This document shows, piece by piece, positions 6,674-14,629 of a stretch of DNA of 28,895 nucleotides. The DNA comes from Eubacterium sp. CAG:841 (lineage in GTDB: Bacteria; Bacillota; Clostridia; Oscillospirales; CAG-272), in assembly GCA_000437375.1 (NCBI GenBank), contig FR898212.1, positions 30,728-59,622 of the forward strand, in the 5' to 3' direction. Every line of letters starts with the position of its first letter. The stretch's first letter is position 1. The translations under genes and the position numbers were made by a program. Below the pieces are notes generated by a model. The model did not search any database and had not been told where the DNA came from. It saw nothing but the letters and a program-made list of their open reading frames with translations.

Positions 6674-7210
6674 ATGGAACAGATCATCAGCGCGGACGCG
6701 GCGAGAGCGTACCTGCATATATCCAAGCGAAAATTTCTTTATATGCTGCAAAACGGCTATATTCGTTACGAGGACAACGGCAACAAAACGCATCGGTACT
6801 CCTTGCGGATGTGCGATGTGGAAGCCCTGCGGCAGGAGATGATCGACCATCCCGAACGCTTTGCCGACCTGAATGGGCGGTTTACGGCGCAAAGGAACAA
6901 ACCGCCGACACTGACCGTCGTGCTGTCGCAGGAGGAAGCGAGAAAGTTACGCGAGTACATAGCAAAATGTTGGAGCAAACATCCCGATGCCTTGTCGAGC
7001 AAGCTGGCGGCGGAGCTGACCGGCTTGACCGTGGGAACGCTCAACCGCCATGTGGCAAGAGGCAACATCTTCGGCGCGGTAGTCGGTGGAAAGGTGCTCA
7101 TCAGCAAACAAAGTCTGATCGGACATCTCTCCTCGCCGGAGACGGTGTGCAAGGTCGGGACAGAACAACTGAAAAAACTGATTGAAGGATATAAAAGGTC
7201 GGAAAAATAA
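6674..7210 (+). CDS. DNA-binding protein with two excisionase-like HTH domains
   Basis: AGGTGG at 6661-6666 precedes the ATG at 6674. The product is 178 aa. There are two MerR/excisionase-like winged-helix segments: residues about 5-55 ('ISADAARAYLHISKRKFLYM') and about 112-160 ('LAAELTGLTVGTLNRHVARG', then 'VGGKVLISKQSLIGHL'). A charged linker separates them, with a helix near 80-100. It lies 33 bp after int in the same direction and is closed by the terminator at 7214. Two domains in tandem would suit binding to paired sites, such as attachment-site arms or an operator. It may be a second excision factor or a regulator; the exact role is unknown. Confidence 0.72.
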   Translation: MEQIISADAARAYLHISKRKFLYMLQNGYIRYEDNGNKTHRYSLRMCDVEALRQEMIDHPERFADLNGRFTAQRNKPPTLTVVLSQEEARKLREYIAKCWSKHPDALSSKLAAELTGLTVGTLNRHVARGNIFGAVVGGKVLISKQSLIGHLSSPETVCKVGTEQLKKLIEGYKRSEK

Positions 7211-7213
7211 AGG

Positions 7214-7261
7214 GCAAAGAAATGGCCTTGAGATGTTCTCAGGGTTGTTCCTTTGCTTTTT
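7214..7261 (+). terminator. Terminator after the integrase cluster
   Basis: GCAAAG (7214-7219) pairs with CTTTGC (7251-7256), with an inner CCTTGAG/CTCAGGG stem, and is followed by TTTTT. It closes the rightward xis-int-HTH unit before the convergent UvrA-like gene. Confidence 0.6.
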
Positions 7262-7318
7262 GTAAAGAAAAAGGCCCCTGATTCCAAGTGCCTTTCAAAT
7301 GTAAAAATTCAATTTATA

Positions 7319-9808
7319 TCAGATAAACCTTCCCGTGACGCTCTCTGTACAGCCACGGATATCGTCCTGTGAACCGCAGGCGACGATCCTGCCGCCGTCT
7401 TCGCCACCCTCTGGTCCCATATCGATGAGATAGTCGGCGCTGCGGATGACGTCCAAATCATGCTCTATAACAATGACCGTCGCATCGTTGCCAATCAGGG
7501 TATCGAACACCTTAAGAAGTGTTTCCACATCCTTTGGGTGCAGACCGATAGTCGGCTCGTCGAACACAAAAACAGAATCCGTTTGCTTTCTGCCCATCTC
7601 GTTTGCCAGCTTCAGTCGCTGTGCCTCGCCGCCGGAGAGAGAAGGCGTTTCCTCTCCCAGTGTCAGATAACCAAGCCCCAGATCGCGCAGGATTTCCAGC
7701 TTCGGTCTGACCGAACTCATGTGACGGCAGTAATGCAGCGCGGTGTTTACATCCATGTTCATCAGCTCCGGCAGGGAACGTTCCTCGCCGTCCTTGTTGG
7801 CATAACGGAGCAGATTTGCCTGTTTTCCATAGCGCGACCCACGGCACTCCGGGCAGGGAATGTCCACATCGGGGAGAAACTGAACATCAAGAGAGATTGT
7901 TCCCGTTCCGTCGCAGACCGGGCAACGAAGACTGCCTGTGTTGTAGGAAAAATCCCCCGCCTTGCAGCCAAGTCGCTTTGCTTCCGCCGTTCTGCCGTAT
8001 ATCTTTCGCAGCTCGTCATGCACATTCGCATAGGTAGCGACCGTGGAGCGCACATTTACGCCGATGGGCGTTGCGTCGATCAGCTTGACCTGATGGATGC
8101 CATTCGCTTCGATCTTTCTGACATGGTCTGGCATCCTCTTGTCATAGCAGAGGGCTTCCAGCGCGGGAACAAGGCTTTCCAGCACCATGGTGGTTTTCCC
8201 GGAACCGGACACACCGGTGATCACGGTCAGCCGATGCTTGGGAATATCCACCGTCAGCGGCTTTACTGTATGAATGGAGCCGGTTTCCATGTGGATAGCG
8301 CCATCGGAAAAGTCAGGCTTTCGCTCCGGTTTGCTTCTGCCGACGGCTGCGCCGGACAGATACGGTCCGATTACAGAGCCCTTGTTTTCCGCAACATCAT
8401 GTATTGTTCCCTCGGCAATCACCGCACCGCCGTCCGCTCCCGCGCCACGCCCCATTTCGATGAGCCAGTCGGATTCTTTCAATATCTGCGTATCGTGATC
8501 AACCAGAATAACGGAGTTGCCGTCCCGGATAAGATCGTGCATCACACCGTTTAGTCCCACGATGTTCGCCGGGTGCAAACCGATGGAAGGCTCGTCCAGA
8601 ACATACAAAACGCCGGTCGTCCGGTTGCGCACCGCTCTTGCAAGCTGCATCCGCTGCCGCTCGCCGGTGGAGAGCGTGGAGGACGCTCTGTCCAGCGTCA
8701 GATAGCCCAGCCCCAAATCCATCAGTCTCGCCGCAACCTCCAGATAGGACTCGCAGATATTTCTCGCCATGTTCCGCATTTCTTCCGGCAGAGACTCCGG
8801 CACGTGCTTCACCCATACGATGGAGTCTTTCAGAGTCATCCGGCAGGCGTCCGCCAGCGAAATCCCCATCAGCCTCGGCGCTCTGGCTTCCTCCGAAAGC
8901 CGTGTGCCATGACACTCCGGGCAGACAACCTCTTTCAGAAACTTCTCGACCCGCTTCATGCCCTTTTCGTCCTTCACTTTCGCAAGGGCGTTTTCTACGG
9001 TATAGACGGCATTGAAATAGGTAAAATCCAGTTCTCCCGCTTGATTAGAGCCTTTGGGATGATAAAAAATATGCTTTTTCTCCGCGGGACCGTGATAAAC
9101 AATTTCTTTTTCGCGCTCGGTCAGATCACGGAACGGTACATCGGTACGCACCCCCATCGCACGGCAGACCTCGGTCATCAATGACCACATCAGGCTGTTC
9201 CATGGGGCGACTGCACCCTCATCAATGGTAAGCGAATCATTGGGAACAAGGGAATCCATATCAACCGTCCGGACTATTCCCGTACCGCCGCAGCACTTAC
9301 AAGCTCCGGTGGAATTAAACGCAAGATCCTCCGCTCCCGGCGCATAGAAATGCTCACCGCACTCCGGGCAGATCAGTTCACCGTTCATTGCCGCTACATT
9401 GATACTCGGTTTTACATAGTGTCCGTTTGGACAGCGATGGCTGGACAGGCGGGAGAACATCAGCCGAAGACTATTCAGCAGCTCCGTCCCCGTTCCGAAG
9501 GTGGAGCGAATACCGGGAACGGCAGGGCGTTGGTGCAGGGCAAGGGCGGCGGGAACATACAGTACCTCGTCCACATCGGCACGCGACGCCTGTGTCATGC
9601 GCCGCCTTGTGTATGTGGACAGGGATTCCAGATACCGCCGCGACCCTTCGGCGTACAGTACGCCAAGCGCAAGCGAGCTTTTCCCGGAGCCGGACACGCC
9701 CGCAATGCCGACGATCCCATTTAAGGGAATATCCACATCAATGTTTTTCAGGTTGTGGACTCTGGCTCCTCTGACTTCAATTTTTGCTGGTTTATCTTTC
9801 AAATTCAT
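7319..9808 (-). CDS. UvrA-like ABC ATPase (class II UvrA paralogue)
   Basis: The start is the ATG whose complement is 9806-9808, preceded by GGAGG; a 14-codon upstream extension lacks a site. The product is 829 aa, against about 940 for housekeeping UvrA. It has two ABC cassettes. Walker A motifs are 'GVSGSGKSS' (37-45) and 'GVSGSGKTT'. Signatures are 'LSTGERQRMQLARA' and 'LSGGEAQRLKLANE'. Walker B motifs are 'LYVLDEPSIGLHP' and 'VFVFDEPTIGLHP'. Zinc-type Cys pairs are seen ('CPECHGTR', 'CPVCDGTG', 'CPECRGSR'). The shorter length and reduced UvrB-interaction region fit the class II paralogues, some of which (such as DrrC of Streptomyces) protect against DNA-binding drugs by removing them from DNA. 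No uvrB or uvrC lies nearby. It sits alone between the integrase cluster and tRNA-Ser, so it is probably cargo. The substrate is unknown. Confidence 0.85.
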   Translation of the reverse strand: MNLKDKPAKIEVRGARVHNLKNIDVDIPLNGIVGIAGVSGSGKSSLALGVLYAEGSRRYLESLSTYTRRRMTQASRADVDEVLYVPAALALHQRPAVPGIRSTFGTGTELLNSLRLMFSRLSSHRCPNGHYVKPSINVAAMNGELICPECGEHFYAPGAEDLAFNSTGACKCCGGTGIVRTVDMDSLVPNDSLTIDEGAVAPWNSLMWSLMTEVCRAMGVRTDVPFRDLTEREKEIVYHGPAEKKHIFYHPKGSNQAGELDFTYFNAVYTVENALAKVKDEKGMKRVEKFLKEVVCPECHGTRLSEEARAPRLMGISLADACRMTLKDSIVWVKHVPESLPEEMRNMARNICESYLEVAARLMDLGLGYLTLDRASSTLSTGERQRMQLARAVRNRTTGVLYVLDEPSIGLHPANIVGLNGVMHDLIRDGNSVILVDHDTQILKESDWLIEMGRGAGADGGAVIAEGTIHDVAENKGSVIGPYLSGAAVGRSKPERKPDFSDGAIHMETGSIHTVKPLTVDIPKHRLTVITGVSGSGKTTMVLESLVPALEALCYDKRMPDHVRKIEANGIHQVKLIDATPIGVNVRSTVATYANVHDELRKIYGRTAEAKRLGCKAGDFSYNTGSLRCPVCDGTGTISLDVQFLPDVDIPCPECRGSRYGKQANLLRYANKDGEERSLPELMNMDVNTALHYCRHMSSVRPKLEILRDLGLGYLTLGEETPSLSGGEAQRLKLANEMGRKQTDSVFVFDEPTIGLHPKDVETLLKVFDTLIGNDATVIVIEHDLDVIRSADYLIDMGPEGGEDGGRIVACGSQDDIRGCTESVTGRFI

Positions 9809-9980
9809 GCCACTACCTCCGCCTTGCAATTTGAAAAACAGACAAGGCATACTGAGAGAAAATACATTTCAAAAGGGTAATATCGTTCATAACAGTGCTT
9901 GCATACGGGGCGGGCATCCCTCTGAAAAAACTTACTCTTCGGGGATACAAGAAGTTTGACTGCCTCTTAGCCTAAAAGCA
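9809..9980. other. Leader of the UvrA-like gene
   Basis: About 170 bp without a gene, upstream of the UvrA-like gene on the minus strand. Apart from the ribosome binding site (complement of 9816-9820) I see no clear promoter, terminator or dyad. Confidence 0.35.
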
Positions 9981-10008
9981 AAAACCGCAAGGAAATCCTT
10001 GCGGCTTT
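9981..10008 (-). terminator. Terminator of tRNA-Ser
   Basis: CCGCAAGGA (9985-9993) and TCCTTGCGG (9996-10004) form a 9-bp stem. On the minus strand it is followed by TTTTTGCTTTT. It lies 22 bp after the 3' end of the tRNA and so is its natural terminator, which suggests the left flank of the tRNA is the original chromosomal side. Confidence 0.7.
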
Positions 10009-10029
10009 TGCTGCGGCTTAACCGCGCTT

Positions 10030-10118
10030 TGGCGGAGAGGAAGGGATTCGAACCCTTGTGCGATTGCTCGCAAACTGATTTCGAGTCAGCCCCGTTATGA
10101 CCACTTCGATACCTCTCC
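10030..10118 (-). tRNA. tRNA-Ser (anticodon CGA), complete with encoded CCA
   Basis: The minus strand gives a full class II tRNA. The acceptor stem is GGAGAGG/CCTCTCC, with discriminator G and an encoded CCA. The anticodon stem is GCTGA/TCAGT around the loop CTCGAAA (anticodon CGA). A long variable arm around GCGAGCAATCGC is typical of tRNA-Ser, and the T arm is AAGGGTTCGAATCCCTT. Its 5' half is also present as a perfect 40-bp repeat at 10278-10317, so the gene has served as an integration target and been restored. Confidence 0.95.
10076..10115. repeat. 40-bp direct repeat within tRNA-Ser (att-like), copy 1
   Basis: This segment covers tRNA-Ser nucleotides 4-43, from the acceptor arm to the 3' side of the anticodon stem. 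It is repeated without mismatch at 10278-10317. Integrases of the tyrosine family often cross over in anticodon or T loops and leave such identity blocks. Confidence 0.75.
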
Positions 10119-10277
10119 GTATATGTTCACCCTCAAAAATGAGGGAAACAATCAATATTCAATTTTTTAGAAAACCCGTTAGATAAGCCGGTGAGAAAAA
10201 TCATCAACCACGCGAAAATCCAATGAAATCAAGGCTTTTCGGCGGTTTTCGGTGGCACAACTACTCAAATGCGTACA
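10119..10277. other. Short segment between the att-like repeats
   Basis: 159 bp with no gene. It holds the upstream side of tRNA-Ser, including a CCCTCA-AAAA-TGAGGG hairpin (10130-10145). It is either all that remains of an element between two att sites or a new tRNA promoter brought by an element. Confidence 0.4.
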
Positions 10278-10317
10278 TGATTTCGAGTCAGCCCCGTTAT
10301 GACCACTTCGATACCTC
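10278..10317. repeat. 40-bp direct repeat of the tRNA-Ser 5' half (att-like), copy 2
   Basis: A perfect copy of 10076-10115. Identity ends at CCTC (10314-10317), where the tRNA continues with TCC but this copy continues with GGG, one base before the pseudoknot element at 10319. The tRNA half here cannot make a tRNA. It is a likely att scar at the left end of the DinG/serine recombinase segment. Confidence 0.75.
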
Positions 10318-10318
10318 G

Positions 10319-10413
10319 GGTACTCGGTATCTCCCCTGTGGGCAATGGTCTGCGTCGTCTGACGACTGCGCGCTCCGTTGCCCCATCGCCGGGGGCTGAT
10401 ACAAATACGGCGA
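10319..10413 (+). promoter_or_regulatory. 95-nt pseudoknot-capable leader element, copy 2
   Basis: The end blocks are identical to copy 1 (20 nt at 10319-10338, 28 nt at 10386-10413) and the length is exactly the same. The 47-nt middle differs at most positions but still pairs: GGGCAA with TTGCCC where copy 1 has AAACAA with TTGTTT, which are compensatory changes at three base pairs. A GTCG/CGAC hairpin lies inside. It is in the 5' leader of the DinG-like gene, in the same orientation as copy 1 relative to its gene. Confidence 0.6.
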
Positions 10414-10434
10414 AAGTTCATAACCAAATTTATA

Positions 10435-10497
10435 TTTTGGCGATTGAACTACTGTGCAGGAGCCGAAAGGTTCCTGCATACCATTCAGTCGCCAAAA
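10435..10497 (+). promoter_or_regulatory. Long hairpin in the DinG leader
   Basis: TTTTGGCGA (10435-10443) pairs with TCGCCAAAA (10489-10497). Its inner arm TGCAGGAGCC (10455-10464) pairs with GGTTCCTGCA (10469-10478), with one G-U pair, around a GAAA tetraloop. It ends 16 nt before the ribosome binding site. With the pseudoknot element before it, nearly the whole leader is structured, which suggests post-transcriptional control. Confidence 0.5.
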
Positions 10498-10524
10498 GCA
10501 ATTTCAAAAAACAGGAGAATGAAA

Positions 10525-12795
10525 ATGTTTGAAATTACTTATAACGACGCAGACGCTCTTGAGCGTTATGAAGAAGAAAAAAGAGCTTATCCGGGTGCCA
10601 AGTACGATTTCACCTTTGAAAAGCGATTCCTTGTGTATCATGCGGATATGCTCCATCAGATTATTTATTATGCCATCGATATGAAAACGGGACTTTCCTC
10701 CGAGGTCATGCGGAGAAAATCGGGCAGCCCGGTCAAAAAAGCCGAATACGCCTCTGTCCTTATGGACAGGCTGATGGATTCCATCAAATATGTCGGCGAC
10801 AGACGAACCTATCTGTCGGAGGGCGTAGCGTCACTTCACATGATCGACAACATCTTCCGCGTAATCCTTCCGCATTACGGCTTTGCCGTTCGGGAAGAAC
10901 AGATCGAACTGGCAAAGACCATGTTCAAAGGGTTTGTCGGAAAAGCCGTGTCTATCTGCGAAGCTGAAGTCGGAACCGGCAAAACCATGGCATATCTTGT
11001 TGCCGCACTGGTCGCGCGGGACTACAAAAAACGCAAGTACAATGTATTCTCGCCGATCACCATCTCCACTTCAAGCATTGAACTGCAGAAAATGATTGTC
11101 GAAAAGGAAATTCCGAGGCTGTCGAAAATCCTCGTGGAAAGCAACGCTATCGCCAAGCCGCTGACCGTTACACTCCGCAAGGGCAAGGAGCATTACTTCT
11201 GCAAACGCCGCTTCTATGATTTCTATGACAAAATCAAGCTGTACCCCGAAAAGTACAGCCGACTGGTGGAAGCCTTCGATGCTTGCCGCTTTGCAGACAG
11301 AGCCTTTGACCTGGATACCGTCAAAATGCGGGAATCCGTGAAAAGCAGTATCTGCGTACAGGGATGCTCCCGATGCAGATATGAGGATGAATGCTTCTAT
11401 CGCAGAATGACAGAGCGCAACCGATTCGGGCAGTTTGATTTTCAGGTAACCAACCATCAGCTGTTCCTCACCTCCGCAAGAATGCGCTATGAAGAACAGC
11501 ATCCCCTGCTCATTGACAGCGACCTCGTAATTATTGACGAGGCACACAAGCTCCATGATGCCGCGCTGGATGCCATGGGCGATCAGCTGGCAGAAAACGA
11601 GATCAAGCGATATGTTTCGGCGGTCGGGCATCTGAACAGCAATCCGAAGAAGATTGAGCTGTACAAGGCAATACTTACCGGCTTGCTCTCCAATAGCGAG
11701 AAGCTGTTCGGAAGCGCCAAGCAGAAAGCCGGGTATGATGATACCGATACCGGCAGAAGTCAGATGATTGAACTGAACCCGGAGGATGTCACACTGATTG
11801 AAACCTTGATTGCGGATATCCGGCACATCGAGAGAATGCGGAAGGAAGAACCGCGACACCTCAAAAACAGAGCCGGACTTCTTATAAAGAAACTATCCTC
11901 TTTCAAGAATCAATCTGGCAACAACATCTGGATCGAAACCGATGAAAACCGGCTACACTCCATCTGCTCCGCCTCCAAGAATATCGGACGGGTTCTGAGG
12001 GAGTATGTTTGGGAAACCTCTTCGAGCTTTGTGCTGACCTCCGGGACAATGAGCGACGGCGTCGATTTTTCTTTCTTTGAAAAAGAGAACGGCATTCACC
12101 AGATCGCAAAGATGTTCCGTCAGACCAGCATGACGGCATCTCCTTTTGATTATAAAAATCACACACGGCTGTACATGCCGAAAGGGATACCGCTTCCCGA
12201 AAATAACTCCCCCGAATACATCGCGGCAATCTCCGACGAGATCGTAAAGATTGTGAAAGCCACAAACGGTCATGCGGCAATCCTTTTTACCTCCTACAAA
12301 GTTCTCGAAGCCGTGTACCGCCAAACCAAGGATCGACTTGCGCAGTACGAACTCATCCGCATGACGAGATCAAACAAGAGTGCCATTGCAGACTTCAAGA
12401 AAAGCAAAAACGGCGTGCTGTTTGCATCCGGTTCCATGTGGGAAGGCGTTGACTGCATCGGAGATTGCCTCTCCTCCGTCATCATACCGCGACTTCCGTT
12501 CCCGATGCGCTCTGCGACCATGGAAAGCAAAAAGGAAGAATGCAACGGGCTTGGTGAATTCGTCAATACCATCTGCGTACCCGAAATGCTCATCAAGCTC
12601 CGTCAGGGCTTGGGCAGACTGATTCGCTGTGAAACCGACACGGGACTCATCAGCATTCTTGACACCCGTGCTACCACAGGCAAGTATGCGGACAAGGTCG
12701 GCAATGTGCTTGCGAAATACACGAAAGCGGAAACGCTGGATGAAGTCGAAGCATTTTTCCGTGAGGTCAAAAGCCCTGCCTATTTTGAGGTCTGA
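10525..12795 (+). CDS. DinG/XPD-family Fe-S DNA helicase
   Basis: AGGAG (10513-10517) selects the ATG at 10525; an ATG at 10519 is too close to it. The product is 756 aa. Helicase motifs: Walker A 'VGTGKTMA' (149-156), DEAH box Asp338-Glu-Ala-His, 'LTSGTM', 'SGSMWEGVDCIGD' and motif VI 'LRQGLGRLIR'. Four cysteines between Walker A and DEAH (277, 281, 284, 290; 'CVQGCSRCRYEDEC') match the iron-sulfur cluster of the DinG/XPD/FANCJ group. It should be an ATP-driven 5'-3' DNA helicase. About 145 N-terminal residues before Walker A are of unknown fold and are longer than in basal DinG. It starts a rightward run with the 52-aa protein and three recombinases, so it is mobile-element borne. Some phage-defence systems contain DinG-like helicases, but a replication or transfer role is equally possible. 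Confidence 0.88.
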   Translation: MFEITYNDADALERYEEEKRAYPGAKYDFTFEKRFLVYHADMLHQIIYYAIDMKTGLSSEVMRRKSGSPVKKAEYASVLMDRLMDSIKYVGDRRTYLSEGVASLHMIDNIFRVILPHYGFAVREEQIELAKTMFKGFVGKAVSICEAEVGTGKTMAYLVAALVARDYKKRKYNVFSPITISTSSIELQKMIVEKEIPRLSKILVESNAIAKPLTVTLRKGKEHYFCKRRFYDFYDKIKLYPEKYSRLVEAFDACRFADRAFDLDTVKMRESVKSSICVQGCSRCRYEDECFYRRMTERNRFGQFDFQVTNHQLFLTSARMRYEEQHPLLIDSDLVIIDEAHKLHDAALDAMGDQLAENEIKRYVSAVGHLNSNPKKIELYKAILTGLLSNSEKLFGSAKQKAGYDDTDTGRSQMIELNPEDVTLIETLIADIRHIERMRKEEPRHLKNRAGLLIKKLSSFKNQSGNNIWIETDENRLHSICSASKNIGRVLREYVWETSSSFVLTSGTMSDGVDFSFFEKENGIHQIAKMFRQTSMTASPFDYKNHTRLYMPKGIPLPENNSPEYIAAISDEIVKIVKATNGHAAILFTSYKVLEAVYRQTKDRLAQYELIRMTRSNKSAIADFKKSKNGVLFASGSMWEGVDCIGDCLSSVIIPRLPFPMRSATMESKKEECNGLGEFVNTICVPEMLIKLRQGLGRLIRCETDTGLISILDTRATTGKYADKVGNVLAKYTKAETLDEVEAFFREVKSPAYFEV

Positions 12796-12797
12796 TC

Positions 12798-12956
12798 ATG
12801 CTCGCGGTACACAGTCAGAAAAACGCAAACTACCTGCATATCCTTGGGGTTCTCCGCTATCTGCGGGATGAGAACCTGATCTCGGAGGCGCAGTATTTGC
12901 GGGCAAAAACCTATTACCGAAAGCTAACCGGCGCGGATATCACCGTCCCGGATTGA
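12798..12956 (+). CDS. Small helical protein upstream of recombinase operon
   Basis: 52 aa. The ATG lies two bases after the DinG stop, with GAGG at 12787-12790 inside the end of the DinG gene, so translation is coupled. The product 'LHILGVLRYLRDENLISEAQ' followed by 'YLRAKTYYRKLTG' has a SHOCT-like short-helix pattern ('L..L..L.DENLIS..EY..AK'). Small proteins of this type often precede serine recombinases in Clostridia. A 64-aa protein of comparable size sits before the decayed recombinase at 23098. The role is unknown; it may be a recombinase accessory factor. Confidence 0.6.
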   Translation: MLAVHSQKNANYLHILGVLRYLRDENLISEAQYLRAKTYYRKLTGADITVPD

Positions 12957-13022
12957 GTTTTCTGAAAGTTATCAATTGAATTTCCGCTTTGCGCTGGATA
13001 TGTGCAAAGATATGTGGTATTG

Positions 13023-13050
13023 TTGTGCTTGCAAAAGTGGTTGGTATTAT
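13023..13050 (+). promoter_or_regulatory. Possible promoter of the serine recombinase operon
   Basis: TTGTGC (13023-13028) and TATTAT (13045-13050) are 16 bp apart, and the start codon follows at 13077. It is a moderate match only. Read-through from the DinG unit is also possible, because no terminator is visible in 12957-13076. Confidence 0.35.
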
Positions 13051-13076
13051 AGCTACCCGCAGAAAGGAGTCGAAAC

Positions 13077-14618
13077 ATGGCAACAGTAACCGTCATCTCC
13101 CCCGTTACCGGCAAGCCGGTGGAACACAAAAGAGTCGCCGCATACTGCCGTGTTTCCTCCAATTCGGCGGATCAGGAAAATTCCTATCAGGCACAGATTC
13201 GCTACTTTACAAGGCATATCAAAGCCAATCGGGACTGGGAGCTTGTCGACATCTTCGCTGACGAAGGCATCTCCGGTACCTCCGCAGAAAAAAGAGATGC
13301 CTTCAACCGCATGATAACAATGTGCGAGCTGAAACAAATCGATCTGATCCTTACGAAGTCGGTCTCCAGATTTGCCCGCAATGTCAAGGAAACACTGGAA
13401 TATGTGCGGAAGCTCAAACTGCTCGGCGTAGGCGTGGTCTTTCAAAAGGAAGGCATCAACACCCTTTCCATGGGCGATGAAATGCTGCTCAACACCTTCT
13501 CGGCAATCGCACAGGAAGAATCGGTTTCCATCTCGCAAAACATTCGATTCTCCATTCAAAAGCGGATGCAGATGGGCGAATATGTGGACAGCAATGCTCC
13601 ATATGGGTTCCGACTGATAGACAAAAAGCTGTGTGAGTATCCGCCGGAGTCGGCAATTGTCAAGGAATTATTTGAGCGCTATCTCGGAGGTATGTCAACC
13701 GATGAGCTTGCAACACTCCTGGTAGAGCGAAAAGTTCCCACAAAAACCGGAAAAGAAAAATGGCGGGCAAACAAAATCGCATTTATCCTCTCCAATGAAA
13801 AATACATTGGCGACAGTCTGTATCAGAAAACATATCGGACTGCAACCGTCCCCTTCAAGCAAAAAAAGAATTACGGCAGCGAAGATCAGATATATGCAGA
13901 AGGTACCCATGAAGGATTTATCGACAGGGATACCTTTGACAAGGTTCAAACTCTCTTGAAAAAGCGCAAAATACAGCATTCCCGCATTACCGAACAAACC
14001 ATATACCCCTTTACGCACCGCATTCAGTGTTCTGAGTGCGGTGCTTTCTATCGCAGAAGGATCATAGGTGGCAGTATTGCATGGGGCTGTGTTACACACA
14101 TCAACGACAGAACAAAATGCGACTCCCACTACTATCGGGAAGACCGCATTATAGATGCCTTTATCGGGATCATCAACCGGCTTCGGTTTGCCGAGGAAGG
14201 CATCATCGCCGAGAGCATTGAACTGACCGAAAAAGCCATCCTTCTGAAGAAACGAAATAACCTGCAAGCCATGGAATCCTCGCAGAGCATGGCAGAACTG
14301 AACGCCAAACTGCTGATGCTCGAACAGCTCAAATCCAAAGGATACCTGGCACCGGATGTGTTCGAGTCACAGTCCCGTGAGATCAACACACAAATCAATG
14401 AAATCAAGACAAAACGAATACAAAGCCTCTCTTCTGCCTTGGATGTGGCTTTGGAAGAATTCAAAACACTGCAAGCAAGGCTGAATGAAATCGACGAGCC
14501 ACTGGACTCCTTCGATTCGAAGCTGTTCGAAGAAGTCATAAAAGGAATGACGGTCAACAACCGGGATGAGATGACATTCCGGCTCATCGGTGACCTTACA
14601 TTCACAGTACGCCTGTAA
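13077..14618 (+). CDS. Large serine recombinase 1
   Basis: AAGGAG (13064-13069) precedes the ATG at 13077. The product is 513 aa. The N-terminal resolvase/invertase catalytic domain (about 18-165) has Ser27 in 'AAYCRVSS' and the Arg pair in 'SVSRFARN'. Next come the recombinase domain (about 175-300, 'APYGFRLIDKKLCEYPPES'), a zinc beta ribbon ('CSECGAFYRRR', later 'CDSH') and a long C-terminal coiled coil (about 375-480). This is the normal layout of a large serine integrase of the TnpX/CisA group, which makes staggered double-strand breaks at short att sites through a phosphoserine link. It is the first of three linked recombinase genes, spaced 11 bp and then overlapping by 8 bp. Confidence 0.92.
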   Translation: MATVTVISPVTGKPVEHKRVAAYCRVSSNSADQENSYQAQIRYFTRHIKANRDWELVDIFADEGISGTSAEKRDAFNRMITMCELKQIDLILTKSVSRFARNVKETLEYVRKLKLLGVGVVFQKEGINTLSMGDEMLLNTFSAIAQEESVSISQNIRFSIQKRMQMGEYVDSNAPYGFRLIDKKLCEYPPESAIVKELFERYLGGMSTDELATLLVERKVPTKTGKEKWRANKIAFILSNEKYIGDSLYQKTYRTATVPFKQKKNYGSEDQIYAEGTHEGFIDRDTFDKVQTLLKKRKIQHSRITEQTIYPFTHRIQCSECGAFYRRRIIGGSIAWGCVTHINDRTKCDSHYYREDRIIDAFIGIINRLRFAEEGIIAESIELTEKAILLKKRNNLQAMESSQSMAELNAKLLMLEQLKSKGYLAPDVFESQSREINTQINEIKTKRIQSLSSALDVALEEFKTLQARLNEIDEPLDSFDSKLFEEVIKGMTVNNRDEMTFRLIGDLTFTVRL

Positions 14619-14629
14619 GGAGAAACACC

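Noticed and set aside
6122..6892. Open frame (- strand) across the integrase and HTH gene boundary
   Set aside because: It overlaps the catalytic part of int in antisense and crosses two real genes.
7460..8554. Long open frame (+ strand) opposite the UvrA-like gene
   Set aside because: It is the antisense shadow of conserved ABC motifs; it has no ribosome binding site and no family resemblance.
11071..11859. Open frame (- strand) inside the DinG-like gene
   Set aside because: Antisense to helicase motifs; no start signal.
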